A stretch of 64,000 nt of DNA. It comes from Bacillus sp. 1780r2a1. GTDB taxonomy: Bacteria; Bacillota; Bacilli; Bacillales; Bacillaceae_H. The stretch is from positions 611,001 through 675,000 of the forward strand of contig CP099863.1 of assembly GCA_024134725.1 (NCBI GenBank). Reading direction: 5' to 3'. Of the stretch, positions 25,343-33,265 are shown one piece after another. A program made the translations under genes and the position numbers. Position 1 is the stretch's first letter. Every line of letters starts with the position of its first letter. Under the pieces are notes generated by a model. The model did not search any database. It had not been told where the DNA came from and saw only the letters and a list, made by a program, of their open reading frames with translations.

Positions 25343-25942
25343 TTAATTAGAAATGCTTTCTTTTTGATCAGTCACGATTTTTTCTTTTTTTTCTAATTTG
25401 CCATCGTTATCAACGAACTCTTCTTCAATGTGATGAAATGAGCGTTCGAAAATATCCATGAAGTCTTCTCCGTAAATTTTACGAATTACGGTCATTAGTT
25501 CCATAAACTCTGGAAATTTGCCATACAAGTTTCGAAGAGGAAGAGCACCATTAAATACAGAGTTTTCGGATGGCTTGTAGCTTTCCATTAAAGCTAGTAA
25601 AATATCTTCGCCTTTTTGCGTTAATTGAATGTAAGTGTTGCGTTTATCGGTTTCTTTTTTTGAAAATTCCAACAATCCTCTTTCTTCTAACTTTTTAGAA
25701 AAATTAAACGCTGTTGAAACATGCATTACGCCAAACTTTGCAATCTCTGAAATTGATGCCCCGTTTAAATGATACGAAATCCATAGAATATGATGCTCGT
25801 TAATATTTAAGTCATAGGGCTTAATCCACTGCTGCCAATCTTTTTCTACGGTCTTCCACAGTGCTTTGCTTAATTGGGCAATACGTTGGCTAAATAAGAG
25901 TGCTTCTTTTAAATCGTATACTTGATCACTTGTCTTTTTCAT
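25343..25942 (-). CDS. scoC: ScoC (Hpr) MarR-type transition-state regulator
   Basis: 199 residues with a winged helix of the MarR fold ([45 protein letters not shown]) and the Hpr-specific C-terminus ([40 protein letters not shown]). In B. subtilis (203 residues) it represses exoprotease and sporulation-related genes. GGTGGGGAG precedes ATG 25942. Confidence 0.95.
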   Translation of the reverse strand: MKKTSDQVYDLKEALLFSQRIAQLSKALWKTVEKDWQQWIKPYDLNINEHHILWISYHLNGASISEIAKFGVMHVSTAFNFSKKLEERGLLEFSKKETDKRNTYIQLTQKGEDILLALMESYKPSENSVFNGALPLRNLYGKFPEFMELMTVIRKIYGEDFMDIFERSFHHIEEEFVDNDGKLEKKEKIVTDQKESISN

Positions 25943-26050
25943 TTTCTCCCCACCTACTTTAGCGCAATTGCTTTTTTTTATTTATCTTCTATTATGCCAA
26001 TAAAATAAAAAATTATAAAGATGTAAATTTACGAAATTTTAAAAAATTAA

Positions 26051-26082
26051 ATAAAGGAGGTGAAAAACCTCCTTTATTTTGC
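26051..26082 (-). terminator. Terminator overlapping the yhaH stop codon
   Basis: Stem AAATAAAGGAGG / CCTCCTTTATTT. The 5' arm contains the yhaH TAA stop codon, so the hairpin starts inside the coding sequence. Confidence 0.8.
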
Positions 26083-26448
26083 TTCAGATTTAGCTGTTTG
26101 TATGTGCTTTTCTAGGTGTGAAAGTGAGTCTTCAATTTCGTTTAAGTGTGATTGGATGGACTGCTGGTGTGGACGAATGTCTTTTTGAAATTCGTTAAGC
26201 GTTTTTGAAAGGTCTTTTGCGATATTTTTCACTATAGTATTTCCATCTTGAGCAGTCGTTTGAATCTGCGCTTTAAGGTGCTTAATCTTTCCAGAGATGT
26301 CTTCTGTTGTTTCTTTTACTTGATGACTTTCTTCTGCAATACGTTGGCGTAATATTTTACCTGAGGTTGGGGCTAATAAAAGTGTTGCAGCGGCTGCGGC
26401 AATGCTCCCAGCCGCGATGCCTGTAACAAGTGAAGTAGTACGTTTCAT
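26074..26448 (-). CDS. yhaH: YhaH, YtxH-type protein
   Basis: 124 residues: an N-terminal glycine/alanine-rich membrane segment with the APTSGKILRQRI motif of YtxH proteins, then a long amphipathic helical region likely to form a coiled coil. B. subtilis YhaH (118) sits at the same place between scoC and trpP. AGGAGTGATTTT precedes ATG. General-stress or envelope roles are reported for YtxH relatives; none is shown here. Confidence 0.87.
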   Translation of the reverse strand: MKRTTSLVTGIAAGSIAAAAATLLLAPTSGKILRQRIAEESHQVKETTEDISGKIKHLKAQIQTTAQDGNTIVKNIAKDLSKTLNEFQKDIRPHQQSIQSHLNEIEDSLSHLEKHIQTAKSEAK

Positions 26449-26576
26449 AAAATCACTCCTATATATTATTTCTGTTAATAAACAAGGTGGTTCAATGGCA
26501 TAGTCTTTGTATAAGTGAAAGAGTTTATATTGTATTATGTTTCCTAACCGTTAAGAAATAAACCTGCTAAATACAA

Positions 26577-26603
26577 AAAGGGCCTGCATGATACAGGCCC
26601 TTT
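26577..26603 (-). terminator. Terminator of trpP
   Basis: Stem AAAGGGCCTG / CAGGCCCTTT, then T5 on the minus strand. Confidence 0.88.
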
Positions 26604-26607
26604 CAAA

Positions 26608-27132
26608 TCATGATACTTTTGCTGAAATACTTGTGCGCTTTAGTACAGAGTTTACGATTGGATACACCACAACCATAACAATGGTATTTACAACCGTTGC
26701 AGGTAACACAACGCCTGCAATCAGAGCCATTAAACCACCTGGTAAACCAACAATAAGTGCTGCTGATGTCAAGAAAATAATGCCTGATACAAGTGTGCCA
26801 ACCGCTGTTAGAACGGCAGCTACAGGTGTCTTCACTGTTGTAATGTTACGAACAAGAAGTAATAAACCAAAAATGATAAAAGCAGTGATTGGTTTATCAA
26901 TGATATTTGGCACTTGTCCACCAGGAAATCCTGTTGTTAAGGCAGAAATAGCACCCGTTGTTAATCCGAGTAGTAAAACGTTTTTGACCCCAGGAAATAG
27001 TAAAATACCTAAGAACATCATGGTTAACATCATGTCTGGTTTCATACCAAACAAGACAGGTGGCATAATCGCATGCAGTACGGCACCAATTCCAACTAAT
27101 AAAGATAGTGATACTAATGTTTTTGTGTTCAT
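26608..27132 (-). CDS. trpP: Tryptophan transporter TrpP
   Basis: A 174-residue membrane protein with about five hydrophobic segments, matching TrpP/YhaG (tryptophan ECF-like transporter): LHAIMPPVLFGMKPDMMLTM, then FPGGQVPNIIDKPITAF. In B. subtilis its translation is blocked by the TRAP protein bound to G/U-AG triplets over the ribosome site; an equivalent array is present here at 27135-27162. Confidence 0.93.
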   Translation of the reverse strand: MNTKTLVSLSLLVGIGAVLHAIMPPVLFGMKPDMMLTMMFLGILLFPGVKNVLLLGLTTGAISALTTGFPGGQVPNIIDKPITAFIIFGLLLLVRNITTVKTPVAAVLTAVGTLVSGIIFLTSAALIVGLPGGLMALIAGVVLPATVVNTIVMVVVYPIVNSVLKRTSISAKVS

Positions 27133-27134
27133 TT

Positions 27135-27162
27135 CTCATCTCTCCTCTTCTAAGCTAAGCTC
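27135..27162 (-). promoter_or_regulatory. TRAP-binding site over the trpP ribosome site
   Basis: Six G/U-AG triplets (GAG, UAG, UAG, GAG, GAG, GAG) each separated by exactly two bases, ending 4 nt (AAAU) before the ATG and including the GAGGAG ribosome site. This is the classic TRAP target geometry; tryptophan-bound TRAP would block translation. Confidence 0.8.
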
Positions 27163-27248
27163 TAAATATACCAATAATGCGCTTGTGCCTATTGCATATA
27201 TTTATAGACTAATTATAACATAAATCTGTGAAAATAGAATCAATCAGT

Positions 27249-28343
27249 TTACGCGTGAACGGATGCAAATTCATCCATAAATGCCGCTAATGCTTGACAT
27301 GCTTCTAGTGGAACAGCGTTATAAATAGAAGCACGGCAGCCTCCTACAGAACGGTGTCCCGCTAAGCCAACAAAGCCTTTTTCCTTTGACTGTGCTAAGA
27401 AAGCAGCTGTTAATTCTTCATTTGGTAAAGTAAACGTCACGTTCATTAGGGAACGGCTATCATTTGTTGCATGCGGTGTGTAAAAGCCATTTGAGTTGTC
27501 GATGCTAGAGTAGATTAACTCTGCTTTTTTCTTATTGTTTTCTGCAACTGCTGTGACGCCACCTTGTTCTTTGATCCAGTCTAAAACAAGAGATAGCATG
27601 TAAATACCAAACGTCGGAGGCGTGTTATATAATGAGTTGCTTTTAATATGTGTATTATAATCGAGCATAGTTGGTAAGTTTGCTGGGATGCGCTTTAACA
27701 AGTCTTTTTTTATAATAACAACGGTTACGCCAGACGGACCTAGATTTTTTTGAGCACCAGCATAGATTAAGGAGAACTTTGATACATCAATTGGACGACA
27801 TAAAATATCACTGGACATATCCGCAATTAAATCGACATTTTCAAACTCAGGATATTCAGTCCACTGTGTGCCAAAGATTGTATTATTAGATGTGATATGT
27901 AGATACGCCGTGTTTGAAGGCAATTCACTGCGATCTAGCACTGGGATTGAACGGTAATTTTCTTCTTTTGTAGACGCGATAACCGTTGTTTCACCCACTT
28001 TTTTAGCTTCCTTTAATGCTTTTTCTGACCAAGCACCAGTCAATACAAATGCTCCTACTTGATCTTTTCCTAAAAAGTTCATTGGAATCATTGAAAACTG
28101 CAGGCTAGCTCCGCCTTGTAAAAATAAAATTTCGTGTGTGTCTGGAATTGAAAGCAGTTCTGTTAATGTTTCTTTTGCATGGTTCAAAACATCTTCAAAT
28201 TCTTTACTACGATGCGATAGCTCCATCACGGACATGCCTGTTCCTTTAAAATCCGTTAGCTCTTGTTGTGCGAGTTGTAAGACAGGTAGGGGAAGTGCAG
28301 ATGGTCCTGCGTTAAAATTGTAAGCTCGTTTTACTGAAATCAC
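27249..28343 (-). CDS. serC: Phosphoserine aminotransferase
   Basis: A 364-residue PLP enzyme of serine synthesis. N-terminus KRAYNFNAGPSALPLPVLQLAQ, PLP lysine in SLIYAGAQKNLGPSGV, and C-terminus GHRSVGGCRASIYNAVPLEACQAL. It starts with GTG 28343 behind GAGGAGG at 7 nt. Same trpP-serC-hit order as B. subtilis. Confidence 0.96.
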   Translation of the reverse strand: MISVKRAYNFNAGPSALPLPVLQLAQQELTDFKGTGMSVMELSHRSKEFEDVLNHAKETLTELLSIPDTHEILFLQGGASLQFSMIPMNFLGKDQVGAFVLTGAWSEKALKEAKKVGETTVIASTKEENYRSIPVLDRSELPSNTAYLHITSNNTIFGTQWTEYPEFENVDLIADMSSDILCRPIDVSKFSLIYAGAQKNLGPSGVTVVIIKKDLLKRIPANLPTMLDYNTHIKSNSLYNTPPTFGIYMLSLVLDWIKEQGGVTAVAENNKKKAELIYSSIDNSNGFYTPHATNDSRSLMNVTFTLPNEELTAAFLAQSKEKGFVGLAGHRSVGGCRASIYNAVPLEACQALAAFMDEFASVHA

Positions 28344-28561
28344 GTTAATTCCTCCTCAATTTTTCACATTCATCACAGACTGTATCTTGCTTCTTTGTCA
28401 GAAAGAATATCATTATACTATCATGAAAATAATTTAATGTGTGAAAACTTTTGAAAAATTTTAAGTAATCAGTATAGAAAATTAAAAACGTAGGAATGAG
28501 TGACAAAAGGTGTTAAAATCCATAAATACAAAACTATTTAAAGAGAAAGAAGGTTATCATC

Positions 28562-29014
28562 TTGACGTGGCATATTAAGACATTTGATCAACTATCAGCG
28601 CATGAACTATACGACATTTTGCAGGAGCGTACCAGAGTATTTGTTGTTGAACAAGAGTGTGCATATTTAGAGGTGGATGGGAAGGATCAGGCTTCGTATC
28701 ATTTATTTAAAGTCGAAAATGAACAGATTATTGCATATATTCGTTTAATACCTAAAGGAGTGAGCTATAAAGAAGCATCCTTTGGTCGTGTACTTGTTCA
28801 TGAAGATTATCGCAAGACGGGGTTAGGCAGGGAGTTAGTTCAAAAAGGGTTAGCGTTCTTAGGAGATGCGATGGGGGAAAACGTAGTAAGGATTCAAGCC
28901 CAAAGCCATCTCCAGCGCTTTTACGCATCATTTGGATTTCAAGCAATATCAGATGTGTATGATGACGATGGAATTCCGCATGTGGATATGATTAAAGAAG
29001 AGGTTGAGGCATAA
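28562..29014 (+). CDS. ElaA-type GNAT acetyltransferase
   Basis: 150 residues from TTG 28562 behind AAGAAGG. Pattern FDQLSAHELYDILQERTRVFVVEQECAYLEVDGKDQ, then FGRVLVHEDYRKTGLGRELVQKGL (acetyl-CoA loop) and IQAQSHLQRFYASFGF: an ElaA-family GNAT. Inserted between serC and hit relative to B. subtilis. Its stop codon lies at the left edge of a dispersed repeat. Confidence 0.88.
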   Translation: MTWHIKTFDQLSAHELYDILQERTRVFVVEQECAYLEVDGKDQASYHLFKVENEQIIAYIRLIPKGVSYKEASFGRVLVHEDYRKTGLGRELVQKGLAFLGDAMGENVVRIQAQSHLQRFYASFGFQAISDVYDDDGIPHVDMIKEEVEA

Positions 29015-29210
29015 GTGTTTCAGTTAATCATCTATCCGAATCATTGAGCATTAGTGACTCTTTTAATAGTTCAGATTTTTTTATTAATTGTGAAACAGGA
29101 CGTAAGACACGTGACTCCTGGAGGAGATAGAGGAAAGGCTGAGACCCCGCAGCATAGCGAGGAGGCTCAGATTTCTTTCCGCAGAAAGCGAGTGTCTGTA
29201 GCGCAATGGA
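29014..29210 (+). repeat. Composite interspersed repeat, copy B
   Basis: The left part (29014-29080) is an imperfect ATCCGAA hairpin with T7, akin to 14313-14384. After ATTGTGAAAC comes GACTCCTGGAGGA...GAGACCCCGCAG...GAGGAGGCTC...GCAGAAAGCGAG (29113-29210), the block also read on the minus strand at 46664-46745. Chance frames through it are not genes. Confidence 0.65.
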
Positions 29211-29299
29211 ACGAACTCGTTATTAACCTCACTACTTTACAAAAGGCATCATTCTTCCTGTAGAAAGGCAAAGTTTGTTTTGTCCGAGACTCGTTTGTC

Positions 29300-29731
29300 T
29301 TATAAACGCTCCGAAATTTCAGCTGCGATGCTCTGTAGCTTTTCAGGTGTGTAGTCGCTTGTATGCTCTTTCCATACTGCACCAAAGCCGTCACCTTCAC
29401 CATAGCGAGGAATGATGTGCATATGGTAATGAAACACGGATTGACCGGCTTTTTCACCGTTGTTGTTTAAAATGTTGATTCCAACTGGCTCATATGTTTC
29501 TTTGATTGCTGTTGCAATTTGAGGTACAACTTCAAATAAATGACGAGCAATTTCAGGTGTAAGCTCATGAACGTCTTTTTTATGTACTTTAGGAATAACA
29601 AGCGTATGGCCTTTTGTGACTTGGCTAATATCTAGAAATGCTAGTACATGTTCATTTTCAAACACTTTGGCACATGGAATTTCTCCGCGAATAATTTTAC
29701 AGAAGATGCAATTCTCATCAAGATTACTCAT
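29300..29731 (-). CDS. hit: HIT-family protein Hit
   Basis: 143 residues starting at ATG 29731 with GGAAAGGTG; the frame extends upstream but without a ribosome site. It has N-terminal CIFCKIIRGEIP and the HIT triad VFHYHMHIIPR. A nucleotide hydrolase/transferase of uncertain substrate. In B. subtilis it is divergent from the ecs operon, as here. Confidence 0.93.
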   Translation of the reverse strand: MSNLDENCIFCKIIRGEIPCAKVFENEHVLAFLDISQVTKGHTLVIPKVHKKDVHELTPEIARHLFEVVPQIATAIKETYEPVGINILNNNGEKAGQSVFHYHMHIIPRYGEGDGFGAVWKEHTSDYTPEKLQSIAAEISERL

Positions 29732-29898
29732 ATTGTTCACCTTTCCTTCATAAAAATAAAATAGCTTGTACGACTTAATTTTAGCATAAATAGAAGAGGG
29801 AAAAGAAGAGAACAGTAAAAAGCGAGATGCAATCGAATGATGCACCTCGCTATGAAGAAGGAAACAAAGCTTCTATTTCACTATATTGCGTTTAAGGA

Positions 29899-30225
29899 AC
29901 ACCTCATTTACGTAATAATGTGCCTAATTCATGTAAATTGTCTTCGACAAACACCTCATTCGACATTTTAATGACAAGCATTAACGTAGAATAAAACGTT
30001 TCTTCTCTTTGACAAACACCTCATTTAAGCAATTTATAGAATGGATAAATAAATTGAACGAAATCGTTCGTGGTCTTTGACAAACACCTCATTTACACAG
30101 TGATAAATGAACAATATTGTCTACCTTTTATAAATCAATTCTAACTACGTTCATGACTAACATCCCCTTATCATAACGCTTAACATAGGGCTTCATGATT
30201 AATGTCTGGTGTAGACACCTCATTT
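29899..30225 (+). repeat. Direct-repeat array between hit and ecsA
   Basis: Five copies of ACACCTCATT at 29899, 29951, 30016, 30084 and 30215, usually inside TTTGACAAACACCTCATTTA, with a weaker sixth (ACATCCCCTTA) at 30160. Intervals are 52, 65, 68, 76 and 55 nt. Sequence between the cores is not conserved. No gene is seen in this 748-nt gap. The role is unknown. Confidence 0.8.
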
Positions 30226-30362
30226 CAGATATAGAAAGCTAATTGTTGAACATCAACTGCTTTCCTTCTTCCCTAATTAGAATGTCCACGTATTTAAAAA
30301 CTTACACTGGAAATATAATCCTTATTTTAATGGTTAAAAAAATGTATCCTTGAAGAAGATTT

Positions 30363-30371
30363 GGTACAATA
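30363..30371 (+). promoter_or_regulatory. Extended -10 of the ecsAB promoter
   Basis: TGGTACAAT, an extended -10, about 110 nt before ecsA; a convincing -35 is not evident. Confidence 0.4.
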
Positions 30372-30479
30372 GATAAAAATGAACGGTTTCCATCATCACT
30401 ATGCTGTATGGAACGCTTTCATTTAGCACATATGTAACGTAATTTTGTTTACTAATACACGTATTTAAAGGAGAATCCA

Positions 30480-31220
30480 ATGAGTTTATTACAAATTCAA
30501 CACTTAACTGGAGGATATACAAAAACGCCTGTATTAAAGGACGTATCTTTTGAAGTTAATGCAGGAGAACTAGTTGGGCTTATTGGCCTTAACGGAGCAG
30601 GTAAAAGTACAACCATTAAACATATTATTGGGTTGATGGAGCCGAAGAAGGGATCTATTGCTATTCATAATAAAACGTTCCAACAAGATTCCACTGGTTA
30701 TCGTACGCAATTTACATTTATTCCTGAAACGCCAATTTTATATGATGAGCTAACGTTAAAAGAACATTTAGATATGACGGCGATGGCCTATGGGTTGGAT
30801 TCCAAAACATATGAAGCTCGTTTGCAGCCATTGTTAAAAGAATTTCGTATGGATAAGAAATTAAAGTGGTTTCCAGCGCATTTCTCAAAAGGGATGAAAC
30901 AAAAAGTAATGATTATGTGTGCCTTTTTAGTTCAGCCTTCACTTTATATTATCGATGAACCATTTCTAGGGCTAGATCCACTTGGTATTCAGTCATTATT
31001 AGACTTAATGACAGATATGAAAAAGCAGGGAGCAGGCATTTTAATGTCTACTCATATTTTAGCCACGGCAGAGCGCTATTGCGATAAATTTGTTATTTTA
31101 CATAACGGTCAAGTAAGAGCACAAGGAACGCTAGCGGATTTACGCACTCAGTTTAATAAGCCAAACGCAACGCTAGATGAAATTTACATTGAATTGACGA
31201 AGGAAGAGGACTATGAGTAG
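30480..31220 (+). CDS. ecsA: ABC transporter ATPase EcsA
   Basis: A 246-residue ATPase: Walker A GLNGAGKST, signature FSKGMKQK, Walker B LYIIDEPFLGLDPLG, STHIL switch. It matches EcsA (247 in B. subtilis), needed for exoprotein secretion, competence and sporulation there, and linked to RasP intramembrane proteolysis. AAAGGAGAATCC precedes ATG. Confidence 0.94.
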   Translation: MSLLQIQHLTGGYTKTPVLKDVSFEVNAGELVGLIGLNGAGKSTTIKHIIGLMEPKKGSIAIHNKTFQQDSTGYRTQFTFIPETPILYDELTLKEHLDMTAMAYGLDSKTYEARLQPLLKEFRMDKKLKWFPAHFSKGMKQKVMIMCAFLVQPSLYIIDEPFLGLDPLGIQSLLDLMTDMKKQGAGILMSTHILATAERYCDKFVILHNGQVRAQGTLADLRTQFNKPNATLDEIYIELTKEEDYE

Positions 31221-32421
31221 TATTGAAGCGCTGTGGCAACAGCGATTTCAGCAGCATCTAAAAGATACGCGTCGCTATATGAAATATATTTTTAACGATC
31301 ATCTAAAGCTTGTGCTCGTATTTGCCATTGGAGCAGCTGCTTATTATTACCAACAGTGGTTAGAGACGTTAACACCAGCTTTTCCATCAGCATTTTTAAT
31401 CGCAATAATTATGAGTGTTGTGTTGACGAGCGGTTCAATTCGGACGTTTTTAAAGAGGCCTGACTTAGTCTTTATGCTTGCATTGGAATCAAAGCTGCAG
31501 CCGTATTTTAAAAAGTCATTTTTCTATACGTTTTCTACATATATCTATACGCTGCTTTTACTAACGGCTGCTGTTGCTCCTATGCATGTAAAAGTTACTG
31601 ATCAGACGTATTCTACAATTTTTATGAACTTGATTCTGCTTCTTATTTTAAAAGGAGTAAACTTAAAAATGGCGTGGTGGAGCGTTTACTTTGAAGAGAA
31701 GTACGCTAGGTGGATTGACTATCTCGTGCGCTTTTTCTTAAACGGGGCATTTGTTTATTTTCTATTTGTAGGCTCTTACTTGTTTTTCCCTGCTGTTACA
31801 GGAGCCATCATTATCTGTTTAGCCTTATATTATCGTTCGCTTGTAAAAGCCAAGCCGTTAAAATGGGAAACATTAATTGAACTTGAAGAGCGGAGAGTAG
31901 CGATGTTCTACCGCTTAGCTAACTTATTTACCGATGTTCCTCAGCTAAAAGAACAAGTGAAGCGCCGAGCTTATTTAGATGTCATTTTAAAAGGCATTCC
32001 GTTTCAACAACAAGCAACTCATCGCTACTTATATACGCGTACATTTTTACGCGCAGGTGATTATCTAGGGCTATTGGTGCGCTTGACGGTCATTAGTGGA
32101 CTGATTTTACTCGCTGCTCCTTTTACCTACGGTAACATTGTGATTGTGCTGTTAACGCTTTATGTAACAGGTTTTCAAATGATGCCTCTTTGGAAGCATC
32201 ATAAACAGGTTTTATGGCTATCATTGTATCCGCTACAAGAGCAGACGCGTCGATCAGCATTTTTAAGCTTGATTCGAAACGCCTTATTTTTACAAGCTGC
32301 CGTCTTAAGTATTGTCGCAGCTATTGCTAACTTGTTTGTTGGTTTACTTACTTTTGTGGCTGGTGTGTTATTTGTTCAGTTTTTTGTGACAACTTATATT
32401 AAGAGAAAAGCAACCGTATAA
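31213..32421 (+). CDS. ecsB: ABC transporter membrane subunit EcsB
   Basis: 402 residues with about seven to eight hydrophobic segments, overlapping ecsA by 8 nt. The pattern SIEALWQQRFQQHLKDTRRYMKYIFNDHL fits the EcsB start. It pairs with EcsA. It ends at a hairpin shared with the convergent ecsC. Confidence 0.93.
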   Translation: MSSIEALWQQRFQQHLKDTRRYMKYIFNDHLKLVLVFAIGAAAYYYQQWLETLTPAFPSAFLIAIIMSVVLTSGSIRTFLKRPDLVFMLALESKLQPYFKKSFFYTFSTYIYTLLLLTAAVAPMHVKVTDQTYSTIFMNLILLLILKGVNLKMAWWSVYFEEKYARWIDYLVRFFLNGAFVYFLFVGSYLFFPAVTGAIIICLALYYRSLVKAKPLKWETLIELEERRVAMFYRLANLFTDVPQLKEQVKRRAYLDVILKGIPFQQQATHRYLYTRTFLRAGDYLGLLVRLTVISGLILLAAPFTYGNIVIVLLTLYVTGFQMMPLWKHHKQVLWLSLYPLQEQTRRSAFLSLIRNALFLQAAVLSIVAAIANLFVGLLTFVAGVLFVQFFVTTYIKRKATV

Positions 32422-32424
32422 AAG

Positions 32425-32452
32425 AAATCTGCCTTTTAAGGCAGATTTTTTT
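32425..32452. terminator. Bidirectional terminator between ecsB and ecsC
   Basis: Stem AAATCTGCCTT / AAGGCAGATTT with T7. The ecsC stop codon (32436-32438) lies inside the stem. Confidence 0.85.
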
Positions 32453-33158
32453 CGTTTGAGGATAATAAACGCAGTCGATAAACGTTCATCGCAACGTGCG
32501 TCACATGATCAAGCAGATGATAATTCGCAAAAGCACCTACAACAGCCCCAAATCCAGGCATGAGCTGAAGCATTTTAATCACATCAATATAGTCACGATA
32601 CTCTTGCTGGAAGCTCTTCCAATCGAGTTCATGTTGAGCTTCTTTATTCCATTTCTGTAAAAGATCGAAGACTTCTGTTCGCTTTTCTTCGCTACAAAAC
32701 GCGAGGTGAAAAATATACAAAATAAATAGTCGTTCGTCTTGCTTGCGGACGTCAAAACCGTAAATAGTGGCAATGTCAAATAAACACTTCATCTTAATAG
32801 ACAAAAAGAGAGGAAAGTCCGCCGCGCCTAACAACAGTCCACCAGCGCCTGTTCCCGCTCCCTCGACGGCAGCTGTTTTACGATATTTAGAAATCGTTGC
32901 TTTAACTTCAGCTTCACGCTCTTCAAAGCTTAAATGGGGATTATAGTCCTTCTTGGTAGTAATGGTAGAACCAAAAATGGTGGTTTCCACCATTTTTTTT
33001 ATGCTTTCCGTAATCATTTTATGAATGCGTTCTGGTACTTTTTTATTCAGTTTGTTTTGTAGCTGCTTCGCATTTCGCTGAAAGGCAGATGGACGTTTTA
33101 ACAGCGTAATCTTCCAGTGTTCGGCATCAGCCAGCGCTTTTTGTTCATAATCAGTCAT
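32436..33158 (-). CDS. ecsC: EcsC family protein, inverted relative to ecsAB
   Basis: 240 residues: GAGTGAGGLLLGAADFPLFLSIKMKCLFDIATIYG and the C-terminal QLMPGFGAVVGAFANYHLLDHV identify the EcsC family. In B. subtilis ecsC follows ecsB on the same strand; here it faces ecsB and is unlinked from that promoter. AAAAGGGGTGTCTGA precedes ATG. Function unknown. Confidence 0.9.
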   Translation of the reverse strand: MTDYEQKALADAEHWKITLLKRPSAFQRNAKQLQNKLNKKVPERIHKMITESIKKMVETTIFGSTITTKKDYNPHLSFEEREAEVKATISKYRKTAAVEGAGTGAGGLLLGAADFPLFLSIKMKCLFDIATIYGFDVRKQDERLFILYIFHLAFCSEEKRTEVFDLLQKWNKEAQHELDWKSFQQEYRDYIDVIKMLQLMPGFGAVVGAFANYHLLDHVTHVAMNVYRLRLLSSNEKNLP

Positions 33159-33231
33159 TCAGACACCCCTTTTAAAAACCACTTTTCTTATATACGAAGT
33201 AAGAGGTAAAAAGTTTCTATCTATGCAAAGA

Positions 33232-33258
33232 AGCCCCCATATCCAACATATGGGGGGC
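33232..33258 (-). terminator. Terminator of yhaA
   Basis: Stem GCCCCCCATAT / ATATGGGGGC, followed on the minus strand by a weak T tract (TTCTTT). Confidence 0.65.
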
Positions 33259-33265
33259 AACCTGA

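Noticed and set aside
26588..27223. 211-residue plus-strand open frame
   Set aside because: It is the antisense of trpP, which is the recognised gene with terminator and TRAP site.
28442..28460. CodY box upstream of serC
   Set aside because: At least four mismatches to AATTTTCNGAAAATT in an AT-rich stretch.
29054..29263. 69-residue plus-strand open frame
   Set aside because: It runs through the interspersed repeat block and has no ribosome site.
29899..30225. CRISPR array
   Set aside because: The conserved core is only about 12-18 nt, spacing varies from 52 to 76 nt, and no cas genes are in the window.
29899..30225. Family of short peptides on the minus strand starting MRCLSK
   Set aside because: Each repeat core reads ATG-AGG-TGT on the minus strand, but there is no ribosome site upstream and the downstream frames are short and unrelated.
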